Source: Oscillospiraceae bacterium
GTDB taxonomy: Bacteria > Bacillota > Clostridia > Oscillospirales > Ruminococcaceae
Length of the DNA: 36,554 bases
Assembly (NCBI GenBank): GCA_009781425.1
Contig: WQYC01000028.1
Location: forward strand, 1 to 36,554
Reading direction: 5' to 3'
The translations under genes were made by a program, and so were the position numbers. This document shows positions 1 through 8,578 of the stretch, piece by piece. A model generated the notes under the pieces. That model searched no databases. It was not told the origin of the DNA and saw only the letters and a program-made list of their open reading frames with translations. The first letter of the stretch is position 1. Each line of letters opens with the position of its first letter.

Positions 1-14
1 GCTTAACCTGACGG

Positions 15-57
15 ACAATGTACAATTAACAATTAACAATTAACAATGTACAATTGT
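15..57. repeat. AT-rich short tandem repeat with palindromic ends
   Basis: A seven-base unit (taacaat / caattaa) is repeated about three times and is flanked on both sides by acaatgtacaatt-like blocks, so the stretch is both tandem and partly self-complementary. It lies between the left edge and the terminator at 142-180, with no gene in 1-186. Similar AT-rich blocks occur at 5050-5090. It looks like an interspersed intergenic repeat; no function can be assigned. Confidence 0.6.
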
Positions 58-141
58 CTTCAGAATTATGTCTTTGCTTCTCGTTTTTCACGCAAGTTTA
101 TTTGTTGTCAGTTATTCAATTTTGAAAGAATTGCATAGATT

Positions 142-180
142 AACCCCGCCGACTTTTTAAAAAGCGGCGGGGTTATTTTT
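142..180. terminator. Strong hairpin terminator, probably bidirectional
   Basis: A perfect 10-bp G+C-rich stem (aaccccgccg at 142-151 pairing with cggcggggtt at 165-174) surrounds a secondary cttttt/aaaaag stem. The T-run at 175-180 favours termination of plus-strand transcripts arriving from the left of the window. The same hairpin lies just past the hppA stop codon and can also end the leftward operon, although the minus-strand U-tract is weak. Confidence 0.8.
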
Positions 181-186
181 GTTATC

Positions 187-2337
187 TTACAAGAACGAAA
201 ACGCAGTCGTAACGCCGACGAAAACTAATGAAACCGCCGAGGAAAGTGTAATCAGAATATTGAACGAGGGTCCCGCTGTGTCCTTGAACGGGTCACCTAC
301 CGTGTCGCCGATTACTGCGGCTTTGTGCTGTTCGCTGCCCTTGCCGCCGTGGTTTCCTGCTTCGATGTACTTCTTTGCATTATCCCACGCGCCGCCCGAG
401 GTCATCATGAACACCGCAAGCGCGAAGCCCGCAACGACAATTCCCGCCAACATTCCAACAACGCCCTCAGCGTCAAGGAAAATGCCTGTGCCGATAGGTA
501 CAAGAAACGCAAGTAGCGACGGCGCAACCATCTTGCGGAGCGCGCTTTTTGTGCAAATATCTACGCAACTTGCATAATCGGCTTTCGCTGTGCCTTCCAT
601 GAGCCCGACGATTTCCTTAAACTGCCGCCTTACCTCGATAACCACGCTCTGCGCCGCCTTGTGTACAGCGGAAATAGTAAGCGCGGCGAAGAAAAACGCA
701 GTAACTACGCCGATGAAAAGTCCGATTAATACAGGCGGATTCGTGACTGTTAAATTAAGGTTTGAGCCTAAGGATTCCTCCGCCAAGGTTACATATGAAA
801 CAAGCAGAGCAAGAGCAGAAAAGCCTGTCGCGCCGATTGAGAAGCCTTTTCCTGTTGCCGCTGTCGTGTTGCCGAGTGAGTCAAGCGCGTCGGTGCGCTG
901 ACGAACCTCCTCGGGAAGCTTCGCCATTTCCGCAATGCCGCCCGCGTTATCTGCGACAGGCCCGAAAGCGTCGGTAGCAAGGTTAATTCCGAGAGTTGCA
1001 ACGAGTCCCACGGAAGCTATTCCGATACCGTAAAGCCCCGCTTGGAATGCGCTGTCCATCATTTCTAAGGAAGCGTGACCGCCGGAGATAAAAAAGCTGA
1101 TTAAAGCCGCCGCCGCTACGGTCAGAACAGGGCCTACCGTGGCTTTCATGCCGAGCGAGATTCCGCCAATCATGACTGTCGCCGTGCCCGTTTCGCTGGA
1201 CGCGGCGAGCTCTCTTGTAGGCTTGTTAGTGTCAGAAGTGTAATATTCCGTGAAATATCCGATGAGCAGTCCCGAAATAATGCCTATTATAATCGCGCCG
1301 AAAATCCCCCATGCATTGCTTTGCATCATTTCGCCGAATTCACCCTCGGAAATCCGCGCAACTAAAAAAGTCAGCGGTAACGCGGATACAGCGGCAATAC
1401 CTGCAGCAAGGAAAGTCCCCATGTGCAGGGAGCGTAGCAGAGACTTTTGGTCAGCCTGCTCCTTAGTACGCACAAAGAAAGTACCGATAAGCGAAGCGAT
1501 AATCCCCGCAACAGAAATCAAAATCGGCAGAAGCATACCGCCCCAGCTGTAAATCCCCACGCCGAGCGCGAAGGTAGCGATAATCGCGTGAGCGTAAGCC
1601 TCGTATAAATCCGCGCCCATTCCCGCGACGTCGCCTACGTTGTCGCCGACGTTATCCGCAATAACAGCAGGGTTACGCGGGTCATCTTCGGGAATCCCGA
1701 CCTCAACCTTACCTACTAAGTCCGCGCCCACGTCTGCCGCCTTGGTAAATATACCGCCGCCGACCCGCGCAAACATCGCCATTGAAGCGACACCCAAGCC
1801 GAACTTAACCATTGCCTGTCCGATTTCGAGAGCTTCTGCGTTAAAGAAAAAGCGCAGAACCAAAAGCCACGCTGTTATATCAAGCAGTCCGAAGCCGACA
1901 ACCACAAAGCCCATAACCGTTCCCGATGAAAACGACACGCGAAGCCCTTTGTTGAGGCTTTCGCTTGCGGCGTTGGCAGTGCGGGCGTTGGCATTAGTTG
2001 CAACCTTCATGCCGATGTAGCCGGAAAGCCCTGTAAAAAAGCCGCCTGTGATAAACGCGAACGGAGCGAAACGGTTAACGAGTCCGCTGTCCGCGCCGAA
2101 AAGCGGCGGGATAAAAGCAAGCAAGCAAAGGATTACAAACACGACTGCGAAAAACTTCACCACAGAGGTATACTGCCGCTTCATGTAGGCTTTCGCGCCG
2201 GTTCTTATATCCGCAGCTATTTCTGCCATTCTTTCGCTGCCCTCGGAATATTTGAGCACTCTGCGGCTTTGAATATACGCGAAAACAAGCGCGATAGCGG
2301 CACCTACGATTCCGAGCCAAAAAAGATTAATCATCAT
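187..2337 (-). CDS. hppA: Membrane-bound K+-dependent ion-pumping pyrophosphatase
   Basis: This integral membrane enzyme couples hydrolysis of pyrophosphate to pumping of H+ or Na+ across the cytoplasmic membrane. The protein is about 716 residues with some 15-16 hydrophobic segments, the usual family size. The substrate motif DVGADLVGKVE and the acidic run DNVGDNVGDVAG are intact. The motif GNTTAATGKG carries Ala where K+-independent enzymes have Lys, which by family knowledge marks the K+-dependent class; many of these pump Na+, but the ion cannot be settled by eye. A longer TTG start at 2355 is open, but the Shine-Dalgarno AAGGAGAG lies at 2352-2345 inside it, so the ATG at 2337 is chosen. 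It is the last gene of a leftward cluster, 47 bp after folA. Confidence 0.95.
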   Translation of the reverse strand: MMINLFWLGIVGAAIALVFAYIQSRRVLKYSEGSERMAEIAADIRTGAKAYMKRQYTSVVKFFAVVFVILCLLAFIPPLFGADSGLVNRFAPFAFITGGFFTGLSGYIGMKVATNANARTANAASESLNKGLRVSFSSGTVMGFVVVGFGLLDITAWLLVLRFFFNAEALEIGQAMVKFGLGVASMAMFARVGGGIFTKAADVGADLVGKVEVGIPEDDPRNPAVIADNVGDNVGDVAGMGADLYEAYAHAIIATFALGVGIYSWGGMLLPILISVAGIIASLIGTFFVRTKEQADQKSLLRSLHMGTFLAAGIAAVSALPLTFLVARISEGEFGEMMQSNAWGIFGAIIIGIISGLLIGYFTEYYTSDTNKPTRELAASSETGTATVMIGGISLGMKATVGPVLTVAAAALISFFISGGHASLEMMDSAFQAGLYGIGIASVGLVATLGINLATDAFGPVADNAGGIAEMAKLPEEVRQRTDALDSLGNTTAATGKGFSIGATGFSALALLVSYVTLAEESLGSNLNLTVTNPPVLIGLFIGVVTAFFFAALTISAVHKAAQSVVIEVRRQFKEIVGLMEGTAKADYASCVDICTKSALRKMVAPSLLAFLVPIGTGIFLDAEGVVGMLAGIVVAGFALAVFMMTSGGAWDNAKKYIEAGNHGGKGSEQHKAAVIGDTVGDPFKDTAGPSFNILITLSSAVSLVFVGVTTAFSFL

Positions 2338-2384
2338 GTAATTGCTCTCCTTCAAGTATAATTATTAAAAGTATAGCAGTCCTA

Positions 2385-2879
2385 TTAATTTTTGTCAAGA
2401 TTTACATACTCGCAGAACCTGAACTCCAAGCCGTCGTGCGTCTTAGCTTCAGACTCGGCCTCAAGCCTCCAGTTATTCATTTTATCAACATTCGGGAAGA
2501 ACTTGTCCGCCTGCTCGCCTGCGTTAACCTTAGTAATATACGCGCGCTCGCAATGCGGCAAAAACAATTCGTAAATCATCTGCCCGCCGATAATGAAAAC
2601 ATCTTCGGGATTATACTTTTTGGCTTCTGTGAGGACTTCTTCGACAGTTCTGCATACAACTGCATTTTCTGCTTTTGTATCCTCATGCGAAAGGATTATG
2701 TTTATGCGGTTTTTCAGCGGTTTTGAACCCGGGAGCGACATAAGCGTATTAAGCCCCATTATGACTACCTTCCCGTTAGTTTTATCCTTGAAAAACTGCA
2801 TATCCTCGGGGATTGAATACAAGAGGTCATTCTTGCACCCGATTCCCCAATTGTTGTCTACTGCTACGATTATGTTCAT
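2385..2879 (-). CDS. folA: Dihydrofolate reductase
   Basis: This cytoplasmic enzyme reduces dihydrofolate to tetrahydrofolate with NADPH, restoring the cofactor oxidised by thymidylate synthase. It is 164 residues, normal for the family, with the N-terminal substrate loop NNWGIGCKNDLLYSIPEDM and the motif GGQMIYELFLP near residue 100. The start overlaps the thyA stop as ATGA, so the two are translationally coupled and act as a functional pair. One oddity is the NADPH-binding segment: it reads MGLNT where most family members have MGR-x-T, so the Arg that usually contacts the 2'-phosphate is Leu. The fold and context leave little doubt about identity. Confidence 0.94.
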   Translation of the reverse strand: MNIIVAVDNNWGIGCKNDLLYSIPEDMQFFKDKTNGKVVIMGLNTLMSLPGSKPLKNRINIILSHEDTKAENAVVCRTVEEVLTEAKKYNPEDVFIIGGQMIYELFLPHCERAYITKVNAGEQADKFFPNVDKMNNWRLEAESEAKTHDGLEFRFCEYVNLDKN

Positions 2880-3706
2880 ATTGCCACCTGTATTTTCATT
2901 TTAAATTCGTGCGTTTCGTAATTTTCGAGCGCGAAATCATCAACCGTAAATTTATAAAAATCCGAAGCATCGGGGTTGATTTTAAGCTTAGGGGCAGGGA
3001 AGGGCTTCTTTGCTATAAGCTCCTTCACGACAGGAACATGGCGGTCGTAAATATGCGCGTCTGCGATTACGTGAATCAGCTCGCCGATTTTCAGTCCGCT
3101 GACCTGTGCAAACATATGCAGAAGGATTGCGTACTGGCAGATATTCCAGTTGTTCGCGACAAGGAAATCCTGCGAACGCTGATTGAGTATGCCGTTGAGT
3201 TTTCCTTGCGTGACGTTCAGCGTTAAGCTGTACGCGCAAGGGTAAAGCCCCATTTCATGCAGGTCGCTGTGGTTGTAAATATTCGTCATTATGCGGCGTG
3301 AAGCAGGGTTGTTTTTAAGGTCGTACAGCACGCGGTCAACCTGGTCAAACTCACCCTCGCTGTACTTGTGTTTAATCCCGAGCTGATAGCCGTAAGCCTT
3401 GCCGATACTGCCTTTTTCGTCTGCCCACTGATTCCAAATCTTAGAATTCAGCTCGTTAATATTATTGGATTTCTTCTGCCAAATCCAGAGGATTTCATCA
3501 ATACAGCTTTTGAACGCGGTTTTTCTTAGCGTCAAAGCAGGGAATTCCTCCGATAAATCGTATTTATTAATCACACCGAATTTTTTAACAGTGTGCGCAG
3601 GCGTGCCGTCGTCCCACTTAGGGCGGACGTTTAAGTCCGTGTCCCACACGCCGTTGCTTAATATATCGTTGCAGTTTTCGATGAAGATTAAATCGGCTTT
3701 GCTCAT
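2876..3706 (-). CDS. thyA: Thymidylate synthase
   Basis: The enzyme converts dUMP to dTMP using methylene-tetrahydrofolate, producing the dihydrofolate that FolA recycles. The protein has 276 residues. The catalytic cysteine is C157 in LYPCAY; the His that commonly follows this Cys in other ThyA proteins is Ala here, which I believe is seen in clostridial members. The phosphate/dUMP motif QRSQDFLVANNWN and the segment HIYDRHV are present. The start ATG lies 3 bp after the lysC stop, with GGAGAGG inside the end of lysC as ribosome site. It overlaps folA by 4 bp. Confidence 0.95.
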   Translation of the reverse strand: MSKADLIFIENCNDILSNGVWDTDLNVRPKWDDGTPAHTVKKFGVINKYDLSEEFPALTLRKTAFKSCIDEILWIWQKKSNNINELNSKIWNQWADEKGSIGKAYGYQLGIKHKYSEGEFDQVDRVLYDLKNNPASRRIMTNIYNHSDLHEMGLYPCAYSLTLNVTQGKLNGILNQRSQDFLVANNWNICQYAILLHMFAQVSGLKIGELIHVIADAHIYDRHVPVVKELIAKKPFPAPKLKINPDASDFYKFTVDDFALENYETHEFKMKIQVAI

Positions 3707-3709
3707 GAG

Positions 3710-5035
3710 TTATACCTCTCCTAAAACAAGTGCGTTGTAAATAGCTTTTATAGCTTTTTCAAAATCGTCCTCATTTACGCCGACGATGATATTAAGCTCG
3801 GACGAGCCTTGGTCAATTATGCGGATATTAATCCGCGCGTGCGACAAGGCAGCAAAGACTCTCGTCGCTGTTCCGCGCCGTTCCTTCATTCCGCGCCCTA
3901 CGATTGCAATAAGTGCAAGCTTGTGCTCAATTTCCAACTGTCCCGGGCGGGCGACCTTGCTGATTAATTCGGGCAGATTCGGATGCGTTTCCAAAACACT
4001 GCTGTTCACGACAATCGACATAGTATCAATGCCTGTCGGGATATGCTCAAAGCTGACGCCCTCGGTTTCAAACAGCGTAAGAATTCTGCGCAGAAAGCCG
4101 ATTTCATTATTCATTTCATCTTTTTCGATGTGAATAACGCTGAAGTTTTTCTTCCCCGCAATACCCGTAATTACCCGCACAGGCTCTTTCCCTGAAACCT
4201 CGGCAACAGGCACAATCATCGTGCCGTGGGCTTGCGGCTGGTTGGTGTTTTTAATGTTAATCGGGATTTTCGCTTCACGCACGGGAAAAATTGCGTCCTC
4301 GTGCAGAACTCCCGCGCCCATGTACGAAAGCTCACGCAGCTCGCGGTAGGTAATCGTTTCGATTCCCTCGGGATTCTCGACTATGCGCGGGTCAGCAACT
4401 AAGAAGCCCGAAACGTCCGTCCAGTTTTCGTAAAGGCTGGCTTTAATCGCTTTTGCAACGATTGAACCCGTGAAGTCCGAGCCGCCGCGCGAGAAGGTTT
4501 TTATAGTTCCGCAGGGCTTCGCGCCGTAGAAGCCGGGCAGGACAGCGCGCTTGTAGCCGCCGAGAATCATCGACAGCGATGCGTCGGTCAAGTCAGCGTC
4601 AAAAGTCCCGTCGGGGCGGAAATGTATTGCTTTCGCCGCGTCAACGAAGTCGTAGCCTATGAAATTCGCTAAAATCAAGCCGTTGAGATATTCACCGCGG
4701 CTTGCGGCGTAGTCACTGCCGCTTTTCTTCTTGAAGTTCTCGATAATCCTGTCGTACTCGTCGTCAAGGCTGATTGTAAGGCCCAAATCTGAGATAATTT
4801 CGTTGAAGCGGTTCGCTATCGGACGGAATTCCGCGAGCGCGTTCTTGCCCGCTAAAACTGCGTCATAGCAGGCGTAAAGCATATCGGTGACCTTTACGTC
4901 CGCGCCGAAACGCTTACCCGGGGCTGACGGAATAACGTATCGTCTATCCTTGTCGGCGCGGATAATTTCCGCGACTTTCTTAAATTGATTAGCGTCAGCA
5001 AGCGAGCTGCCGCCGAATTTTACTACTTTTGCCAA
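3710..5035 (-). CDS. lysC: Aspartate kinase
   Basis: Aspartate kinase phosphorylates L-aspartate, the first step toward lysine, threonine, methionine and diaminopimelate. The protein is 441 residues: an amino-acid kinase domain (residues about 1-280, with the phosphate loop KFGGSS at 6-11 and SRGGSDFTGS near 195) and two C-terminal ACT regulatory domains (about 295-441), implying feedback control by an end-product amino acid. The start is a TTG at 5035, seven bases after GGAGGT. No lysine riboswitch is evident upstream; the gene probably depends on the promoter ahead of the membrane protein at 5085-5831. The symbol is by family, since Clostridia may carry several isozymes. Confidence 0.93.
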   Translation of the reverse strand: MAKVVKFGGSSLADANQFKKVAEIIRADKDRRYVIPSAPGKRFGADVKVTDMLYACYDAVLAGKNALAEFRPIANRFNEIISDLGLTISLDDEYDRIIENFKKKSGSDYAASRGEYLNGLILANFIGYDFVDAAKAIHFRPDGTFDADLTDASLSMILGGYKRAVLPGFYGAKPCGTIKTFSRGGSDFTGSIVAKAIKASLYENWTDVSGFLVADPRIVENPEGIETITYRELRELSYMGAGVLHEDAIFPVREAKIPINIKNTNQPQAHGTMIVPVAEVSGKEPVRVITGIAGKKNFSVIHIEKDEMNNEIGFLRRILTLFETEGVSFEHIPTGIDTMSIVVNSSVLETHPNLPELISKVARPGQLEIEHKLALIAIVGRGMKERRGTATRVFAALSHARINIRIIDQGSSELNIIVGVNEDDFEKAIKAIYNALVLGEV

Positions 5036-5084
5036 TGTATTTACCTCCGATGATAGTAAATTAGTAATTAGTAATTATAAATTA

Positions 5085-5831
5085 TTAATTATTTTCTGCT
5101 TCAAGAGCGTTTTTCTTGCGTGAGTAAGCCTGCGTAATTGCCGCGAAATCCTTTTTGCGATACGCTGTTTCTGCGTTAGTAACCTTTCCGTTTGTCATAA
5201 TTACCTCGTCGTTATTATGCAAAATATACGGATTTGCCGCACAGAATAAATCGAAGGATTCTCCCCACTGCTTAGGGCTGAACATTACAGGAATTTCCTC
5301 GCCGTCCGCTAAAATAATAAACGTCCCTGCGCCCATGATTCCGATAATACATACAACATCTGATAAATTAACAATACGTGCGGGAACTCTGCGTCCGACG
5401 CCGAAAAACCAGTCGTCTGTTATATGCTGACCGCTATTTATAGTATATGCAGCTTGTGCAAGCTGAGTTTTGATTTCGATGACAGCTTTTTCAAGACCGC
5501 CGTAATTTTTTTCTATCCGCTCTAAATCTTTGAGCAACGCCTTCCTCTGCTTCTTGGCTAACAGCGGTGCAAGCAAGCCGATTCCCGCAAAATACAAGCC
5601 TATAGCCATTACGCCGACCGAAACCCATGTAACGATTTCAAGCGCTTCACTGCCCGGCTCAAGAGTGATAGCAGAAGCAATAATCCACGGCACAACAGCA
5701 AGGAACAAGCCTATACCTGTAATAATAGCGGCTCTTTTTTTGTTTGGAATATGCGCGTTTTGTATGTAGCTCGCCAAATCCATATTCGCTAATTCCTGTG
5801 CGGTTTTGGCTTTCATTTGTAACTGATTCAT
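5085..5831 (-). CDS. Two-TM membrane protein of unknown function
   Basis: I do not recognise this 248-residue protein. Residues about 1-30 are soluble and helical. Two hydrophobic segments follow, around 33-58 and 65-92, then a basic/acidic helical linker (KKQRKALLKDLERIEKNYGG), and a C-terminal soluble domain of mixed strands that could resemble a PH-like fold. No catalytic motif is visible. The start ATG has GGAG eight bases upstream. It is the first gene of the leftward series toward lysC, 49 bp away, and has its own good promoter (5859-5887). Confidence 0.75.
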   Translation of the reverse strand: MNQLQMKAKTAQELANMDLASYIQNAHIPNKKRAAIITGIGLFLAVVPWIIASAITLEPGSEALEIVTWVSVGVMAIGLYFAGIGLLAPLLAKKQRKALLKDLERIEKNYGGLEKAVIEIKTQLAQAAYTINSGQHITDDWFFGVGRRVPARIVNLSDVVCIIGIMGAGTFIILADGEEIPVMFSPKQWGESFDLFCAANPYILHNNDEVIMTNGKVTNAETAYRKKDFAAITQAYSRKKNALEAENN

Positions 5832-5858
5832 GTTTATACTCCTTTATAATTATATTTA

Positions 5859-5887
5859 ATTATATCATAAATTTAATTTCTTGGCAA
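5859..5887 (-). promoter_or_regulatory. Sigma-A-type promoter for the 5085-5831 / lysC series
   Basis: On the minus strand TTGCCA (5887-5882) is separated by 17 bp from a perfect TATAAT (5864-5859), ending about 28 bp before the start codon. The -35 box sits just short of the rnr stop codon. It is the best candidate to drive the membrane protein, lysC, thyA, folA and hppA together. Confidence 0.75.
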
Positions 5888-5890
5888 CCG

Positions 5891-8008
5891 CTAAATTACC
5901 ACAAAATCAATCATTCCAAAAGCAACATTCGCGTTTTCACAGCGGACGCGGACTTTATCGCCCAGCGCGTAACGCCTGCCCGAGAGTTGTTCTGTGAGGC
6001 TTATATTATCGTCAGCGGCGCAAACGCCGAGCGATTCCCCGCTGACCCTGCCCTCGACTGTATTCGCGAGCATGACGAAGAAGCCCGTTTGCGTTACGCC
6101 CGAAATAATCCCGTCGAACTCCTCGCCTACACGCTCTTGCATATATTCAGCCATGAAGAACTTTTCGCAGTCGCGCTCGGCGTTTACGGCGCGAAGCTCG
6201 GCGTGCGAGGACTTAATTCCCGCCTCATGGACGAACTTTCCGAAGCGTTTTTTAACGCCCGCCTTGTCGTTGTTAGTAACAAAATCGCTTAAAATTCTGT
6301 GAATTATGAGGTCGGGATAACGCCGAATCGGCGAGGTGAAATGCGCGTATTCCTTCATCACCAATCCAAAATGCCCGAGCGGCTCGTCGGAATATTTCGC
6401 CTTCATCATAGCACGTAAAACAAGCGTGTTTATAACTCCCGCTTTCTCTGTGCCGCGCGCCTTCTCAATAATCCCCGCAAGGTCAGACGCTCCGCGCCCT
6501 TTTAAGGTATATTCCGCGCCGATGACAGCTAATGTTTCTTTTAACGCTTCAAGCTTCTCAACAGTCGGCGGCTCGTGAATGCGGTAGACAAAGGGGAATC
6601 CCGAGGCTTCTGAGCCTCCGGCGTCCATCGCTGTTTTCGCCGCGCAGTTATTCGCCGCTAACATAAATTCCTCGATTATATTCTCGGAAACGCCGCCCTC
6701 GCGCTTTTCCACGTCAACGCACTTGCCGTCTGTGTCGCAGATAATTTTAGTTTCGCTCGTTTCGATGAACGGTGCACCTCTGTCCTTGCGGTTTTGCTTG
6801 AGCTTTTGTGCAAGCTCCTGCATGAGCGGCAAGCGGTCTGCAACCTCGGCGTAACGGGCGGAAATGGATTCCGCCCCTACATTGCCGTTCCCCGCAAGAA
6901 TCTCGTTAATCTCCGAATAAACGCCCTGCAAGCGTGATTTAATTACGGTTTTCGCGAACTGAAAGGCTGTAATTTCGCCGCTGTTGGAAAGCTCCATTAA
7001 GCATGAAAAAGCAAGTCGCTCGGCTTTCGGGTTTAAAGAACAAATGCCGTTCGATAATTCTTTCGGCAGCATCGGCACTACTAAATCCGCGATATAAACG
7101 CTTGTTCCGCGTTCGAGCGCGGAGAGGTCAAGCGGCGAATTTTTCCGCACATAATGCGAAACGTCCGCGATATGTACGCCGAGCTTGTAGCCTGTTTTGG
7201 TTTTTTCAACAGAAATCGCGTCGTCAATGTCTTTTGTATCCGCGCTGTCGATTGTAAAAATAATTTCATCGCGCAGGTCAAGGCGGCTTGCGATTTCGGA
7301 CTCGGAAATGCCGCCGTCAGCAATTGTTTTCGCGCTGTCCTTAGCTTCTTTTGAAAATTCAACAGGTATGTTTTTCTCGTCGATATACGCGCTCACGCAC
7401 ACTCTTGCACTGCTTGCGTTGCCGTAAATCGACGTTATGTCCGCCGTATGCTCGCTGTGCCGTTCGCCGCGCTCGCGCAGGGAAAAGCTGACCTTATCGC
7501 CCTCGCGCGGCTTGAAGCCGCTGTAGCTGTTAATTATAATCGCGTCGCCCGAAAAGCTGTCGGGGAGTATGCAAAGCCTGCCGCTCTCGCTCACAATCAT
7601 GCCCGTAAGCACGCGCTGACTTTGTTCTTCAACGAGAACTACTTCCGCGCCTGCACTCATATTTTCGCCTCTGTCGCGGTTCGTCACCCGCGCGATTACA
7701 ATATCGCCGGGGACGCTTCCGATAAGCTTCTTGCCGGGAACGAAGAATTCCTCGCCGGATTCATGGTTTTTTATGAATCCGTGCGCCTTAAAAACCCGCA
7801 TGACTTCGCCCTTGAAGAAGTCTTTCCCTGCAAGTCTCCAGCCGCCCTTGCTTTGGTTGATGAAGCCCTTGCGTGACAAATCGTTCAGCGCGGGTTTAAG
7901 CTCGGTGGTTTTCTTCGCACCTGTGGCTTTGGCGATGTCATTGGGATTGAGCGGCTTCTCTGCGCTGAAAAGCGCGCGGATTATTTTATCCGTAAATCTT
8001 TTTTTCAT
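5891..8008 (-). CDS. rnr: Ribonuclease R (RNB-family 3'-5' exoribonuclease)
   Basis: RNase R degrades structured RNA processively from the 3' end and takes part in RNA quality control. The 705-residue protein has an N-terminal winged-helix region (about 1-65), cold-shock-type RNA-binding domains (about 70-200), the RNB catalytic core (about 240-570) and a C-terminal S1 domain (about 620-700). The metal-binding aspartates of the RNB motif are seen as D254, D260, D262 and D263 in DSADTKDIDDA. The start has AAAAGGAC upstream. It follows secG on the minus strand, the common clostridial order, but smpB, often next, is absent here. Confidence 0.95.
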   Translation of the reverse strand: MKKRFTDKIIRALFSAEKPLNPNDIAKATGAKKTTELKPALNDLSRKGFINQSKGGWRLAGKDFFKGEVMRVFKAHGFIKNHESGEEFFVPGKKLIGSVPGDIVIARVTNRDRGENMSAGAEVVLVEEQSQRVLTGMIVSESGRLCILPDSFSGDAIIINSYSGFKPREGDKVSFSLRERGERHSEHTADITSIYGNASSARVCVSAYIDEKNIPVEFSKEAKDSAKTIADGGISESEIASRLDLRDEIIFTIDSADTKDIDDAISVEKTKTGYKLGVHIADVSHYVRKNSPLDLSALERGTSVYIADLVVPMLPKELSNGICSLNPKAERLAFSCLMELSNSGEITAFQFAKTVIKSRLQGVYSEINEILAGNGNVGAESISARYAEVADRLPLMQELAQKLKQNRKDRGAPFIETSETKIICDTDGKCVDVEKREGGVSENIIEEFMLAANNCAAKTAMDAGGSEASGFPFVYRIHEPPTVEKLEALKETLAVIGAEYTLKGRGASDLAGIIEKARGTEKAGVINTLVLRAMMKAKYSDEPLGHFGLVMKEYAHFTSPIRRYPDLIIHRILSDFVTNNDKAGVKKRFGKFVHEAGIKSSHAELRAVNAERDCEKFFMAEYMQERVGEEFDGIISGVTQTGFFVMLANTVEGRVSGESLGVCAADDNISLTEQLSGRRYALGDKVRVRCENANVAFGMIDFVVI

Positions 8009-8024
8009 GTTTATGTCCTTTTAT

Positions 8025-8059
8025 GAAAATACGGGCATAACTATCAAAGCTACGCCCGT
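8025..8059 (-). terminator. Attenuating terminator between secG and rnr
   Basis: On the minus strand a 12-bp stem with two G-U pairs (acgggcgtagct at 8059-8048 with agttatgcccgt at 8042-8031) and a five-base loop is followed by a short U-rich tail (attttc). It lies 17 bp past the secG stop and about 20 bp before the rnr start, so rnr is probably expressed by partial read-through from the secG promoter. Confidence 0.6.
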
Positions 8060-8076
8060 TAATGGTTAAATTATGT

Positions 8077-8448
8077 TTAGTCTTCAGCCTCAGCCTCAAA
8101 GTCCAAATCTGCGAACAGCGCGTCCCAGTCTATGTCGTCTAAGTCGCCGTCAAGATTGATTTCCGTGCCGCCGCCGGAGGGCGCGTCGTCCCCGCTGTCT
8201 CTGAAGTAAACAGCGAAAATATTCACCACTAATGTAACAACGAAGAAGAGAATCGCCGCTGTTCTTGTGGCCTTTGCGAGCTGCGCTTCTTTAGAGCGAC
8301 CCGAGTTTTTCTGATAGAAGTTGTCGGAGCTGCCGCCTGTCAGTGTCTGCGACATACCTTTCTTTGAATCCTGCATGAGCACCATGATTATGATGAAAAC
8401 GCAGGACAGTATTAAACAAATTGCACTTATAATTTCAAGAGTTCCCAT
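8077..8448 (-). CDS. secG: Preprotein translocase subunit SecG with long acidic tail
   Basis: SecG is the accessory subunit of the SecYEG protein-export channel. Residues 1-75 show the family pattern: a first membrane helix (about 5-25, ending VLMQDSKKGMSQ), the glycine/serine cytoplasmic loop with the TLTGGSSDNFYQKNSGRSKE motif, and a second helix (about 62-82). At 123 residues it is about 40 longer than typical SecG; the extra C-terminal part is almost entirely Asp, Glu and small residues. A weak ribosome site (AAAGGC) precedes ATG. It has its own promoter and precedes rnr. Confidence 0.92.
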   Translation of the reverse strand: MGTLEIISAICLILSCVFIIIMVLMQDSKKGMSQTLTGGSSDNFYQKNSGRSKEAQLAKATRTAAILFFVVTLVVNIFAVYFRDSGDDAPSGGGTEINLDGDLDDIDWDALFADLDFEAEAED

Positions 8449-8502
8449 TTCAAATGCCTTTCTTTTTAACGAAATTTACCGTAATTTATTGACGCAAAGA
8501 TT

Positions 8503-8531
8503 ATTATAGCATAGAAGTGTTGACTTGTCAA
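8503..8531 (-). promoter_or_regulatory. secG promoter
   Basis: On the minus strand TTGACA (8531-8526) and TATAAT (8508-8503) are both perfect consensus boxes with a 17-bp spacer, 55 bp before the secG start. The -35 box abuts the -35 box of the divergent promoter at 8520-8548, and together they make a short palindrome. Confidence 0.85.
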
Positions 8532-8548
8532 TACATTTATGTTAAAAT
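8520..8548 (+). promoter_or_regulatory. Promoter of the uridine-kinase-like gene
   Basis: TTGACT (8520-8525), a 17-bp spacer and TAAAAT (8543-8548), with an extended -10 TATG just before it. It lies 30 bp upstream of the gene at 8579 and is back to back with the secG promoter. Confidence 0.8.
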
Positions 8549-8578
8549 AATAGAGAATGAATTTTACGAGGTAACAAT

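Noticed and set aside
4900-5100. Possible lysine riboswitch upstream of lysC
   Set aside because: Only 49 bp of AT-rich sequence separates lysC from the preceding gene, too short for the aptamer and without its conserved core.
5744-6292. 182-residue plus-strand ORF over the rnr 3' end
   Set aside because: It runs across the minus-strand promoter at 5859-5887 and the C-terminal S1 domain of RNase R; composition follows rnr codons and no start signal is present.
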